64,000 nucleotides of DNA from a virus. Of the stretch, positions 53,120-61,873 are shown piece by piece. How positions within the stretch are numbered: position 1 is the stretch's first letter; every line of letters begins with the position of its first letter. The stretch covers positions 62,001 to 126,000 of IMG/VR virus record IMGVR_UViG_3300024054_000269. One strand, 5' to 3'. The translations under genes and the position numbers were made by a program. The notes under the pieces were generated by a model that saw only the letters and a program-made list of their open reading frames with translations, made no database searches and had not been told where the DNA came from.

Positions 53120-54606
53120 ACAGATTATTCAGATCAGTAATTCAAATTGGAAGCGTACCCGATGAAGAAGACGCTTTACAGAATTGGAATAGACTACAAG
53201 AACATATTGTAGAATTTGATGACGAAGAAGGGAAGAAAGTTTTTGATTATTTAGTTCAATTTTATAGCCAGATGAATTCTCCACCAGATTTTTCTTTGGT
53301 TAGAGAATTTTTTGAAAAACAAGATGAGATAGAAGTTCTCGAAAAATTAGAGGATATTAAGAAATCGCAACACTATATTAGAACAAATTTCTTAGCCATT
53401 TTAAAAACGATAGTAGAACAACAACAGGTCAAAAATTTTATTTTAGCGTGTAGAGATGCTCAAACAATAGCTGAACATGGAAGAAATCTAAACAAACCAA
53501 TAGAAGGGAAGAAAATATTAAAAGGCGTAAACGATGCAGTTAATTTTATTTATTCAAAATTGTCTGATTTTACTAGAATAGAAGCTGGAACAAAACTTGA
53601 AGGCGTTGTTTCAGAAGATTCTGAGGAATTTATTGGTGAGTATGATAAAATTTCAGCAGAAGGCAATTTTACAGATAGAAATTTATTTGGACTTGAACCA
53701 GTTGATGTGGCTTGTATGGGTCACAGACGTGGTGAATATTGGATTCACGCTGGATTTTCAGGGGAATTGAAAACTACCTTAGCATTAAATTATGCATATA
53801 ATAATGTAATGGTTTATGGTCGAAATATATTTTATGCAATTTTAGAAATGCCTTATGAACAGCTTAGAAGACAATTATACGTAATTCATTCTTCGAACGG
53901 AAAATTCGTAACAGATTGGCATAAAGAAGACGGTTACACTGGGTTAGATTATAGAAAAGTTCGCGATGGTATGTTGTCTGATAGGGACTACAAGAGGTTA
54001 AAAATCGTTGCACAAGATTTTAAAGCTACAGCGAAAGGAACATTGTATGTCTGGAGGCCAGATGACGAAGTTACTTTATCAGATATTAAACGAAGAGCGG
54101 AGATGTTTCACAACAAATATGATTGTGATGGAATAATAATTGATCATTTGGGTTTAGTTAGACCAAAACGAACAGTTTCTGACTATGTTGTTTCTTTGAA
54201 TAACACGGTAAGAGAAACAAGGTTGTTAGCTTTAAATTTTGCACGCGGAAGAGCTGTTCCATTATTAGCTCTTTTTCAAATTAACCGTCAAGGAAAAATG
54301 CGAGCCGATAAAAATGATGGTAGATATGACTATGCGTCGATAGCCTACGCAAATGAGGCAGAAAAATCAGCTGACGTAATAACGTATACATATTTAAATG
54401 ACCAACTTAGAAAAGACGGAAAGTTCTTTCTTGGGTGTCTAAAGAACCGCGACAATCCTTTATTCGAGCGTATGATTGGAAAAATTATTTGGCAAAGTAA
54501 AAGAATGAGAGCACTGGAAAATGATTTGATTGATTTTGATAACGATAGAATAGTTAGTGCTTCAAAACGAATAACAAATCTTACTACTTCTGATCTTCTG
54601 TCGTAG
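53116..54606 (+). CDS. DnaB-like replicative helicase, 496 aa
   Basis: The C-terminal RecA-like domain is clear: a Walker A region at residues 213-220 (GFSGELKT), YAILEMPYEQ (motif H1a), Walker B CDGIIIDHLG (337-346), a segment with Arg (VRETRLLALNFARG), then ALFQINRQGK (H3) and a C-terminal beta element KFFLGCLKNRDN. The N-terminal domain (1-170) is helical. The Walker A is unusual: Leu replaces the Gly before the catalytic Lys. It would unwind the fork ahead of the family A polymerase. Coupled to the loader-like gene by an ATGA overlap. Confidence 0.85.
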   Translation: MNRLFRSVIQIGSVPDEEDALQNWNRLQEHIVEFDDEEGKKVFDYLVQFYSQMNSPPDFSLVREFFEKQDEIEVLEKLEDIKKSQHYIRTNFLAILKTIVEQQQVKNFILACRDAQTIAEHGRNLNKPIEGKKILKGVNDAVNFIYSKLSDFTRIEAGTKLEGVVSEDSEEFIGEYDKISAEGNFTDRNLFGLEPVDVACMGHRRGEYWIHAGFSGELKTTLALNYAYNNVMVYGRNIFYAILEMPYEQLRRQLYVIHSSNGKFVTDWHKEDGYTGLDYRKVRDGMLSDRDYKRLKIVAQDFKATAKGTLYVWRPDDEVTLSDIKRRAEMFHNKYDCDGIIIDHLGLVRPKRTVSDYVVSLNNTVRETRLLALNFARGRAVPLLALFQINRQGKMRADKNDGRYDYASIAYANEAEKSADVITYTYLNDQLRKDGKFFLGCLKNRDNPLFERMIGKIIWQSKRMRALENDLIDFDNDRIVSASKRITNLTTSDLLS

Positions 54607-54886
54607 GAGATTCAACATACTTATCAAGTTTTGTGTAGTAATCTGAGACTTCCAAAAGATGTGCTAACGCTATTCTAGCGGCTTTTTCTAAACTATGACC
54701 TATAACATCAGTTTGGCCACCATCATCGCCATGTTCCATTTCAATTTCAATGCCGCGACGAAATTCATTTATATCGATGTCCCCCCAATTTATTCCAATT
54801 TTATCACCAAGCTCTTTAGCTTGCTCGAAAGACACTGGTTGTTTCCATGTTCCAGCAATACGATATGCAATGGTTGATAATTTCAT
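54584..54886 (-). CDS. DUF5661-like protein, 100 aa
   Basis: Start placed at the ATG at 54886 (MKLSTIAYRIAG); a longer frame to 54979 has unnatural composition and overlaps the plus-strand gene at 54932. Residues about 22-90 show the outline I associate with DUF5661: KELGDKIGINW, then D-x-x-EFRRGIEIEMEHG, a short loop, then ARIALAHLLEVSDYYTKL. The same outline occurs in phages and bacteria with no known function. The 3' end overlaps the helicase gene's 3' end by 23 bases (convergent). A plus-strand promoter-like site (54874-54903) overlaps its start. Confidence 0.65.
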   Translation of the reverse strand: MKLSTIAYRIAGTWKQPVSFEQAKELGDKIGINWGDIDINEFRRGIEIEMEHGDDGGQTDVIGHSLEKAARIALAHLLEVSDYYTKLDKYVESPTTEDQK

Positions 54887-54903
54887 ATTAAATGTCTTAG
54901 AAT
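54874..54903 (+). promoter_or_regulatory. Promoter-like site A (shared phage promoter sequence)
   Basis: -35 TTGATA (54874-54879), 18-base spacer, -10 TAGAAT (54898-54903). The spacer contains ATATTAAATGT, also present at the same distance in the site before the sigma-like gene (24 of 30 bases identical by my alignment). It would serve the plus-strand gene at 54932, with its start about 28 bases downstream. Confidence 0.65.
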
Positions 54904-54931
54904 AAAGATTCAAACTGATGTAATTTTTAAA

Positions 54932-55159
54932 ATGATAGATTCTCAACACATTTTTATTTCGATAAATGGTAAAATCCATTTGTTTAAACGTGTTTTGCGT
55001 GTTAATTATGCAAAAAGCGTGTCATTCTGTGGTTTGGAACCAATGCCTGCAAGGCCGATAACAATTCAATCGACAGATTTAAGTGAATGGGATAAAAAAA
55101 GTTGTTTGTGCCAAGAGTGTAAAAATCTAATATTTACATCAGAGGTCTGTGATGGTTGA
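54932..55159 (+). CDS. Small CxxC protein, 75 aa
   Basis: ATG 54932, with promoter-like site A upstream but no clear Shine-Dalgarno. N-terminal strands (IFISINGKIHLFKRVLRV), then a Pro-rich turn and a C-terminal CLCQECKNL, a CxxC site. A third and fourth Cys (positions 33 and 73) might complete a zinc site. Its end overlaps the start of the CHC2 zinc-finger gene, suggesting that both belong to primer synthesis or its control. Family unknown. Confidence 0.55.
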   Translation: MIDSQHIFISINGKIHLFKRVLRVNYAKSVSFCGLEPMPARPITIQSTDLSEWDKKSCLCQECKNLIFTSEVCDG

Positions 55160-55751
55160 ATTTTCTGATTCAGAAAAAAGATTAATAAAACAGAGAGTTG
55201 CAGCAGTTAATTCTGTTTTTACAGCATTTGACGCCCTAAATGAAAACGGTGTTATTATCACTGATAGGGGCTCGCCAATTCAAATTTCGTGTGTTTTACC
55301 TCAACATGGCCCAGACAAAAAACCAAGTGCAAGATATTATCCAGGAGAGGGCGGAGAAATACCTCATTTTTATTGTTTCAAATGCAAAGTTAGAATGAAT
55401 AGTGTTGAGATTCATGCAAAATCAAAAGGAATAACATTTTTCCAAGCATTATCTGAATTAGAAAAAAGATTTGACATCAAACCACCAAAGAAATCAGATC
55501 AAATTGACGATAATAAACCAAAAATTGATGTAGTTGCACGTCTTTTTCCATTAGCAGAAAAGAAATTAAGAAATATCAGAAACAAATGCGGGATGAACGA
55601 TTATATAAAAATTTGCAGAACACTAGATTCAATAGATTGGGATTTAAGACATGGAAATGGTAAACCAACACCAGAGATGGAAGCAGCGTTAAAACAAATA
55701 TTGGAAAAAATTAGAAACTTAGATTCAGAGAACAGTCATGGAATTGAATGA
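55152..55751 (+). CDS. CHC2-type zinc-finger primase-like protein, 199 aa
   Basis: Start at ATG 55152, which has AGAGG 6 bases upstream; the GTG just before is less likely. Zinc ligands C47, H52, C75 and C78 (CVLPQH and FYCFKCKVRMN) with KPSARYYP between them match the CHC2 zinc finger at the N-terminus of DnaG-type primases. A helical C-terminal part follows, but there is no TOPRIM or primase catalytic core. Such stand-alone zinc domains may position a separate primase or take over an RNA polymerase. It lies in the replication block before the polymerase gene, overlapping the next gene by 14 bases. Confidence 0.75.
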   Translation: MVEFSDSEKRLIKQRVAAVNSVFTAFDALNENGVIITDRGSPIQISCVLPQHGPDKKPSARYYPGEGGEIPHFYCFKCKVRMNSVEIHAKSKGITFFQALSELEKRFDIKPPKKSDQIDDNKPKIDVVARLFPLAEKKLRNIRNKCGMNDYIKICRTLDSIDWDLRHGNGKPTPEMEAALKQILEKIRNLDSENSHGIE

Positions 55752-56166
55752 ATATTCAATTCTCCTGAACACCGGAGAAAGATTTGAAATCGTAGAAATA
55801 AGAAAAGATCAAATAACTAATATAGATTTGAGTTTAGTTTTAGACAAATGTCCGGTAATACCTCGTGAAATTGTTGAAGAAGCAAAATTGGGGCATAGTA
55901 AAAGATTCCAATTGTTGTTGAATACTAATCCAATTGGCTCTTTGATGAAATTTAAAAAACCAAACTGTAGGCTTATAAATAACTGTGCAATGGCCGATAA
56001 GAAAATTTGTTTAACAACAAATGTTAACAACAAATCTGGAAATTTTCCTGAGTGTTGGGAATTCACAAATGATATAGATACAGAATTTTTGGACGAAAGT
56101 TCTGAATTAATAACTAAAATCGTCCATTTGTGGAAAATGAATAAATATGTGATAATCAGTGATTAG
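55738..56166 (+). CDS. Hypothetical protein, 142 aa
   Basis: ATG 55738 overlaps the end of the CHC2 gene by 14 bases. The protein has an N-terminal beta part (YSILLNTGERFEIVEIRKDQ), a central Cys-containing region (NCRLINNCAM, then KICLTTN and ECWEF), and a C-terminal helix. Four to five Cys residues could bind zinc. It is translated with the primase-like gene, so it probably works in replication, but no family is recognised. Its end overlaps the minus-strand dnaJ end by 11 bases. Confidence 0.6.
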   Translation: MELNEYSILLNTGERFEIVEIRKDQITNIDLSLVLDKCPVIPREIVEEAKLGHSKRFQLLLNTNPIGSLMKFKKPNCRLINNCAMADKKICLTTNVNNKSGNFPECWEFTNDIDTEFLDESSELITKIVHLWKMNKYVIISD

Positions 56167-57238
56167 TTTTGTTAAATTCAATTTTCAACTCCTCAACCAA
56201 CTTTCTGGCTCTTGGTGTCAATGTTGATGGCAAAATTGCTTTTAATACAACAATAAGATCACCTTTGTTTTTAGTTTTTATGTTTGTTGCTCCAGCACCT
56301 TTGACTATTACTTCATGATCTGGTTGCATGCCGGGCAATATGTCTATATTGACGTTGCTTCCATTTGGTAACTTTATGTTTTGTTTCAATCCGATTAAGA
56401 AATCAATAATTGGCGTATAATGAATAATCTTTAAATTGTCGCCAATTCTTGAACATTCTTCTCTTTGATCAACATAAATCGTTACGTAAAGGTCGCCTGG
56501 TTCACCATTTTCTATAAAATTTCCTTTTCCTTGAATTCTTAATTTTTGTCCAGCTTCAACACCTGGTGGAATAAAAATAGACACAAACTTTATTGATTTT
56601 GTTTTACCAGAACCGTGGCATGTTTTACATGACGAAATGAACAAAACACCAAGCCCGTTGCACACATCACATGTGATTACGTTCATGACGTGTTTTCTAG
56701 ACGAAATGATTTTCCCATGGCCAGCACAAGATTTACACGGTATCTTTTTACCGTTCACATCCTTGCCTGATCCAGAACAATCATTACAATTCAAATCTCT
56801 TTTTACGGATTCTATTTTAAGTTCCTTCTTACACCCATTTAATGATTCTTCAAGAGACAGTAATATATCAACTTCTATATCTTTTCCTTTTCCTTTTCCT
56901 ACTGAATCATCAAACCCATCAAACCCATCAAACCCATTATTAAACATGTCTTGAAAATGATTCATAAAATCAGAAAATCCTGGACCACTGGTTCTTGACC
57001 ACCTAGTCCCAGGGCTAAATTGAAATGATTTCGAATTATCGTATTTATTTCTTCTATCTGGATCAGATAAAACTGAATAAGCCTCAGACGCAGCTTTCAT
57101 TTTGTTTTCTGAATCTTGGCAGCCTGGATTTTTGTCTGGATGATATTCTTTGGCTATTTTTTGGAATGCTTTTTTTATTTGTTCAGAAGTGGCATTTTTT
57201 GGGATGCCAAGAATGCTATAATAATCGGTGTTGTTCAT
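56156..57238 (-). CDS. dnaJ: DnaJ (Hsp40) co-chaperone, 360 aa
   Basis: J-domain at the N-terminus with HPD at residues 33-35 (EYHPDKN), then a Gly/Phe region (GFDGFDGFDD, 102-111), then four zinc motifs CxxCxGxG at 151-158 (CNDCSGSG), 168-175, 190-197 and 204-211, then a typical DnaJ C-terminal domain (IFIPPGVEAGQKLRIQGKG). The full type I layout makes the call safe. It stimulates an Hsp70 partner; the phage partner is presumably host DnaK. It lies on the minus strand between replication genes, with its start 29 bases from the polymerase start (divergent). Confidence 0.95.
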   Translation of the reverse strand: MNNTDYYSILGIPKNATSEQIKKAFQKIAKEYHPDKNPGCQDSENKMKAASEAYSVLSDPDRRNKYDNSKSFQFSPGTRWSRTSGPGFSDFMNHFQDMFNNGFDGFDGFDDSVGKGKGKDIEVDILLSLEESLNGCKKELKIESVKRDLNCNDCSGSGKDVNGKKIPCKSCAGHGKIISSRKHVMNVITCDVCNGLGVLFISSCKTCHGSGKTKSIKFVSIFIPPGVEAGQKLRIQGKGNFIENGEPGDLYVTIYVDQREECSRIGDNLKIIHYTPIIDFLIGLKQNIKLPNGSNVNIDILPGMQPDHEVIVKGAGATNIKTKNKGDLIVVLKAILPSTLTPRARKLVEELKIEFNKTNH

Positions 57239-57266
57239 TTGAATGACCTAGTAATGTAATCTGACA

Positions 57267-59993
57267 ATGATGGAACTCCAGCAACTTGATGACAAAGTAG
57301 ACATTAAAAAATCTTGGTTTTCTGAATATTCGTTTCATTTAGTATCAAACCAAGAGCAGTTTTCTAAACTTGTTGACATGTGTGTTAAACGTGGTTTGTG
57401 TTCACTCGATGTCGAAACGACAGGTGTTGATAATCGAATATATCCCGATACACACTTCAATGACGGAAAAAAATCTAAACACGGAATAAGAACTATTGAT
57501 AAGGTTGTTGGATTATGCATTTCTTTTGATGGCAAAAATGGGTACTATGTTCCTCTGAATCATGAACCATCAGATTCAAACAATTTACCTTGGGACTCTA
57601 CCTGCGATGATTTAACAAGGCTTTGCAATGGTTGTAGGATAATTTTTCATAATTCGAAATTTGATCAAGAAATGTTATACCCGATGACGGGTAAGGAATT
57701 TTGGAAAATTAACGAATATGAAGATACAATGCTTATGGCAGGCGTTTTAAACCCGCTTAAAGCATTACCAAAAGGTCTTAAACAATTATCAAAGCTACAG
57801 TTTGGTATTGATATGATAGAATTAAATGAATTGTTTACTGAAGAACAAACCAAACAATTGGAATTAAACAAACAAGGCAAAAATTTCGGTATTTTACATC
57901 CTAAAGAAGGCCTTGAATACGGATGTTCTGACGGAATTTTTACTTACAAATTGTTTTTTTCTTTGAAAGACAAATTGAGAGAGAATGATTCTAGTATATA
58001 CGACCTAGAAAAAACATTTTGCAATATTTTGAGAAAAATGGAAAGAAACAGAGTAAGGCTTAATATAAAATTAGTTGAAGAACTAAATAATGAATGCAAT
58101 AAATCAATGCAAAATATCGGAGACTCAATAAGAAACTTTATTGAATCAAAAACTGGAAATACTGGAAAGTGGCTAAGTTTGAATGTCGGATCTGGCGATC
58201 AATTAAGGAAAGCTATTTTCCTTGATGTTGATGGTTTGAAATTAAAACCAATACCAGAAATGTTTGATTCTGAATCTGGTTCTGGATCAGACGATGATGA
58301 TGCTGCTGCTGATGTTACTTTTACACTAAAAGATGAAGCGCTCAAGGCTCTTTTAAAGGCATATTCAAAGTTGGTTATAAAAATTGATGGCACTGAAAAA
58401 ACAATATTTGGATGGGTTCTTGATTATAGGCATTATGAGAAGATGGAAGGTTCATTCACGTCTAAATTTATACAATCACATGATAAATACGGAGAGGTAA
58501 GGCCTGATTACAAACAAATAGGTACTGACACTGCTCGTCTTTCTTCGAAAGCCGGTGAAATCAAACATGGCTATTCTGGTGTCAATTTTCAAGGAATGCC
58601 AAGAGACTCTGATGATGATAAACCAGAAACATTTAAAAGATTAAGAGAATGTATAATACCAAGAGATGACTATGTTCTCGTAAAAATAGATTATGCTGGG
58701 GAAGAACTGAGGGTTGTTACAAATTTGTCAGGAGACCCAATTTGGACGAAATCATTCTTGCACGAAGACGGTGATGTCCATTCAATTACAACCAAAATCT
58801 TGTATGGAAAACAAAATATAACAAAAGATGAAAGAAATAGGGGGAAAAGGTGCAATTTCGCCGTTATTTACGGCGGAGGGGCTGGCGCAATATCTAGAAA
58901 TATTGGTTGTTCAATTGAAGATGGCGGGCGCATGCTTGACAATCTTAGAAGTGGCGTCCCAATTTTAATGGGGTATTCAGATCAACAAAGGCGCTTTGCA
59001 AAACAAAATAAATGCATCTACACAGCTTTTGGCAGAAGAATACCAATACCAACAATAGATCATCAAGTTGTTGCAATTAGAAGAAAAGCAGAAAGATGCG
59101 CCATTAATTACACCATTCAGTCAACATCAGCAGACGTATTGAAATTGGCAATGTGTTTCGTCGATAAAAACATAAGAAAAAGAGGGTGGGAAGACAAATT
59201 AAAATATGTTATGACTGTTCACGATGAAGTCGTTTATGAAATAAAACCAGAAATACTTCAAGAAGCTATACCATTATTAAATGAATGGATGGTGTTGCCT
59301 TGGAAATTGCCAAAGGCACATGGTAAAGCATGGGTTGTTCCGCTCGAAACTGAACCAGATATTGATTTGAGTTGGAGAGCAAAATACAACTTCTTCAAGA
59401 TGGTTGATGGTATAAAACCAAAACCAAGTGATGTTGATAAAAATGGCAATTTTGTTGGTGATTTAAAAAAGAACGAATATTTCCATAATGGAAAAATATA
59501 CCAGAGTATACCAGATTTTTTGAAGCCTTGGATAAAAAGAACCGATCAACTCGATGATAACGACGTCGACAATGATGAAATAAAATTAGACACGAAATTA
59601 AAGGAAGATGATGAAGTAAAATCAGATATAGTGGTTGTTTCAAATGAAGAAACTGTCTCTGTGGACGCAACATTATCTGATGTTGAAGTACATGATAATG
59701 TTGCGTCAGTTTCACCAATAAAAGATCTTGCTGGGCTTTCAACTAATACAGAACAAAAAGAACAAGTTGAACCTAAAAAAGAATCAAATGGCCATATTTT
59801 AAATTGGATAATTAAATCACCGTTGAACCACATGAATGTTAAAAAATTGCAGGCCATATGTTTATTAACCGACGGTGAAACACCATTAAGAATAAGTTTA
59901 CCAAACGGCGTAATTGTGGTAGACGATTCTAAAGGCATAAAAGTTAAAGAGGATGAATTTGTTATATTGACAAGGTTGTTTGGACTTGGATAA
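57267..59993 (+). CDS. Family A DNA polymerase with 3'-5' exonuclease, 908 aa
   Basis: DEDDy exonuclease: LDVETTG (D48, E50), FHNSKFDQEM (D133) and Y218-x3-D222 (YGCSD). Polymerase motif A DYAGEELR (475-482), where DYS-x-I-ELR would be usual; motif B RNRGKRCNFAVIYGG (523-537); motif C TVHDEVVYE with HDE at 652-654. A long C-terminal extension (about residues 720-908) includes an acidic linker and a small beta domain (GETPLRISLPNG), beyond the usual family A end. No 5'-3' nuclease domain. This is the phage replicative polymerase. The start could be ATG 57267 or 57270. Confidence 0.9.
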   Translation: MMELQQLDDKVDIKKSWFSEYSFHLVSNQEQFSKLVDMCVKRGLCSLDVETTGVDNRIYPDTHFNDGKKSKHGIRTIDKVVGLCISFDGKNGYYVPLNHEPSDSNNLPWDSTCDDLTRLCNGCRIIFHNSKFDQEMLYPMTGKEFWKINEYEDTMLMAGVLNPLKALPKGLKQLSKLQFGIDMIELNELFTEEQTKQLELNKQGKNFGILHPKEGLEYGCSDGIFTYKLFFSLKDKLRENDSSIYDLEKTFCNILRKMERNRVRLNIKLVEELNNECNKSMQNIGDSIRNFIESKTGNTGKWLSLNVGSGDQLRKAIFLDVDGLKLKPIPEMFDSESGSGSDDDDAAADVTFTLKDEALKALLKAYSKLVIKIDGTEKTIFGWVLDYRHYEKMEGSFTSKFIQSHDKYGEVRPDYKQIGTDTARLSSKAGEIKHGYSGVNFQGMPRDSDDDKPETFKRLRECIIPRDDYVLVKIDYAGEELRVVTNLSGDPIWTKSFLHEDGDVHSITTKILYGKQNITKDERNRGKRCNFAVIYGGGAGAISRNIGCSIEDGGRMLDNLRSGVPILMGYSDQQRRFAKQNKCIYTAFGRRIPIPTIDHQVVAIRRKAERCAINYTIQSTSADVLKLAMCFVDKNIRKRGWEDKLKYVMTVHDEVVYEIKPEILQEAIPLLNEWMVLPWKLPKAHGKAWVVPLETEPDIDLSWRAKYNFFKMVDGIKPKPSDVDKNGNFVGDLKKNEYFHNGKIYQSIPDFLKPWIKRTDQLDDNDVDNDEIKLDTKLKEDDEVKSDIVVVSNEETVSVDATLSDVEVHDNVASVSPIKDLAGLSTNTEQKEQVEPKKESNGHILNWIIKSPLNHMNVKKLQAICLLTDGETPLRISLPNGVIVVDDSKGIKVKEDEFVILTRLFGLG

Positions 59994-60477
59994 TTCATCA
60001 ATTTTTTTAAATGAAGGTGAAGTAAAAGTTCTTAGTGTGGATAAGAGTAACAGACAGGCGTTGTTATTTTTCAATGTGCCGTTATATTTAGCCCAATCAG
60101 CATTGCCAGCTCTATTATACAGTGGTGTTATTGAGTCATTTTCATTGTCAAATCCAATATCAGTTTTTATACCAAATTTTAAAGACGAAGATGTTGTTAA
60201 TAAATTGCTCACAAATAAATTGAATTCAAAAGTGTCGAAATCAATATCTGATTCAATCTCGCTTTACAAACAATCATTACAAGTTCTAAAACGACCATCT
60301 GATATAATTTCATTATTACCAGTTGGTGTTTATGTATCATTTGCATATAAATGCAGTATAGATGCGTTTATTTCATCAATGAACGATAGATGGGTAATTG
60401 AAGAAAACTCATACGAACATGAATTTAAATGGGCTGTATCTAAAATTATGGCATCAATTCTAAATGACATTGGTTGA
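59980..60477 (+). CDS. Hypothetical protein downstream of DNA polymerase, 165 aa
   Basis: No ATG; the best start is TTG 59980 with AAGG 4 bases upstream, overlapping the polymerase end by 14 bases. A second TTG at 59986 is possible. The chain alternates strands and helices (SVDKSNRQALLFFNVPLYLAQ, FIPNFKDEDVVNKLLTN, KWAVSKIMASILNDIG), rich in Ser/Leu/Ile. Translated with the polymerase, so perhaps an accessory factor. I considered and dropped a thymidylate synthase reading, as no signature is present. Family unknown. Confidence 0.6.
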   Translation: MDLDNSSIFLNEGEVKVLSVDKSNRQALLFFNVPLYLAQSALPALLYSGVIESFSLSNPISVFIPNFKDEDVVNKLLTNKLNSKVSKSISDSISLYKQSLQVLKRPSDIISLLPVGVYVSFAYKCSIDAFISSMNDRWVIEENSYEHEFKWAVSKIMASILNDIG

Positions 60478-61326
60478 ATTTCTTAACAACTTTGGTGAAC
60501 GCACCTTTACTTTTACAGAAAACCATTTGTGTTTTGTGTTTGAATTTTCAGTTACTTCAATAACGTCACATGATATAATGTCGTCGTATTTTAGCATTAG
60601 TTTTTTAGCAACGAGTGCTCCATACATATGGGCTCTATGAAAATTCATGTTCATTGATTGATATTCACCATCAATGTGTTCTTTACCAACTTCTATAACG
60701 TCGTCTATTGCGTTATCAGTTAATTTTTCGATTTTAACACCCATTTCCAGTAACACTGATTTAGTGTAGTCAATTATGGAAACTGGATTCAACATATGTT
60801 CGAATGTTGATTTCAATGCCGGATTTTTTGATATTTTATCTAAAGCTAACTCTTTTTGATTATTCCTTTTTTCATCTTCATATTTCTTAAGACCTAGTGA
60901 TGATGATATGCCTGGGTGAATTATCAAGCCCGGGTGATGAATGTTCCCATTCTCATCAGTCCAGTCTTGCGGTCTATAAAATGATGATTCGTCTGCCTTT
61001 ATAATAGCTCTTCCGGTGTCTGTGTCTATTATGTATAAGCCCGGGTTTTCTTTTTGATATTTGTATTCATCTGCAATTATATTTGCGGCAATTTTTAAAA
61101 AATCGTCGTCGCTTATTTCTTCATTATTTAAATTTTTAAGGAAATTAATTATATTATCAGCTGATTCAAGAGCTGAAAAATTGTTTTCTTCAATTTTGGC
61201 TCTTATGAAATTTAATCTTGATACAGTTATTCTTTTTTTAAGTTCTTTTATTGACTCGATGTCACCATCAGTTTCAGCTTTAGTCAATGCCAAAAAATAA
61301 TCTTTAATTTCTGTCATTTCTGTCAT
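60460..61326 (-). CDS. Hypothetical protein, 288 aa
   Basis: Minus strand, convergent with the previous gene (18-base overlap). Largely helical N-terminus (EIKDYFLALTKAETDGDIESIKELKKRI), a middle with PGLYIIDTDTGRAIIK and HHPGLIIHPGI, and a helical C-terminus ending in WFSVKVKVRSPKLL. The central His-rich turn (NIHHPGLIIHPG) may bind a metal. The ATG at 61326 overlaps the stop of the upstream minus gene at 61323 (ATGA), so the two form an operon. No family is recognised. Confidence 0.7.
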   Translation of the reverse strand: MTEMTEIKDYFLALTKAETDGDIESIKELKKRITVSRLNFIRAKIEENNFSALESADNIINFLKNLNNEEISDDDFLKIAANIIADEYKYQKENPGLYIIDTDTGRAIIKADESSFYRPQDWTDENGNIHHPGLIIHPGISSSLGLKKYEDEKRNNQKELALDKISKNPALKSTFEHMLNPVSIIDYTKSVLLEMGVKIEKLTDNAIDDVIEVGKEHIDGEYQSMNMNFHRAHMYGALVAKKLMLKYDDIISCDVIEVTENSNTKHKWFSVKVKVRSPKLLRNSTNVI

Positions 61327-61853
61327 TTGTCATCACCAAATGTGAATGTTCCGCCAGGGTCCATAAAAACTTCTGCATCATTTTTAACCATAGACCCTTG
61401 AGTAAATTGTGTATTTAATTTCTTGTCTATTTTATTTGAAACTTCTGTTTGCTTCTCAATCTTCTTTTTTTGTTTTTTTTCTTTTTTGTTTTTTTCAATT
61501 GGCTGTGTGATTTTAATGTCTTCCACGATCGGTTTTTCAATGATTTCAGTTATCGGTTTTGTATCTGGTATACTTTCATTTGGTATCGAGTAAACTTTGA
61601 TCGGATCTGGTTCGATTGATATAAAATGTTTGGCTCTTATGGCATCATACCTATTATCATTATCATCTGCACGCGGGACCTTTAAGAATAATCTATCTTC
61701 CCATTCATTTACTCGTTTGTTGAACAGAGATCCGGCCGCACTTCGCACACATGCGGAATTCGCACATAACCTGCAATATTGATTATTAAAATTATCTATC
61801 GGGGTTCGTTCAAATCCAGACATGCAATCTTTGAGAAAATCTTGTTTGCTCAC
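61323..61853 (-). CDS. Hypothetical protein with N-terminal Cys cluster, 176 aa
   Basis: N-terminal C-x2-C-x4-C (YCRLCANSACVRS, residues about 27-35) plus an upstream Cys at 11 may bind zinc or an iron-sulphur cluster. A segment NEWEDRLFLKVPRADD follows, then a long Lys/Glu/Ile-rich, probably disordered part (KKEKKQKKKIEKQ), and a short C-terminal motif with PGGTFTFGDD. The first gene of a minus-strand pair; the sigma-factor promoter-like site lies just upstream on the opposite strand. Function unknown. Confidence 0.65.
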   Translation of the reverse strand: MSKQDFLKDCMSGFERTPIDNFNNQYCRLCANSACVRSAAGSLFNKRVNEWEDRLFLKVPRADDNDNRYDAIRAKHFISIEPDPIKVYSIPNESIPDTKPITEIIEKPIVEDIKITQPIEKNKKEKKQKKKIEKQTEVSNKIDKKLNTQFTQGSMVKNDAEVFMDPGGTFTFGDDK

Positions 61854-61873
61854 AACGTACTTTACACAATCAA

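Noticed and set aside
54930-54965. Minus-strand copy of the shared promoter (AAATGTGTTGAGAATC)
   Set aside because: Resembles the spacer and -10 of sites A and B, but spacing is off by 1-2 bases and no -35 is present at the right distance.
57231-57255. Third copy of the shared promoter before the polymerase gene (AATGACCTAGTAAT)
   Set aside because: Only the -10 side is similar; the -35 is missing at 18 bases. Left as chance similarity without expression data.
59980-60477. ThyX or other nucleotide enzyme downstream of the polymerase
   Set aside because: The RHRxxSxNE-type signature is absent and no other catalytic pattern is visible.
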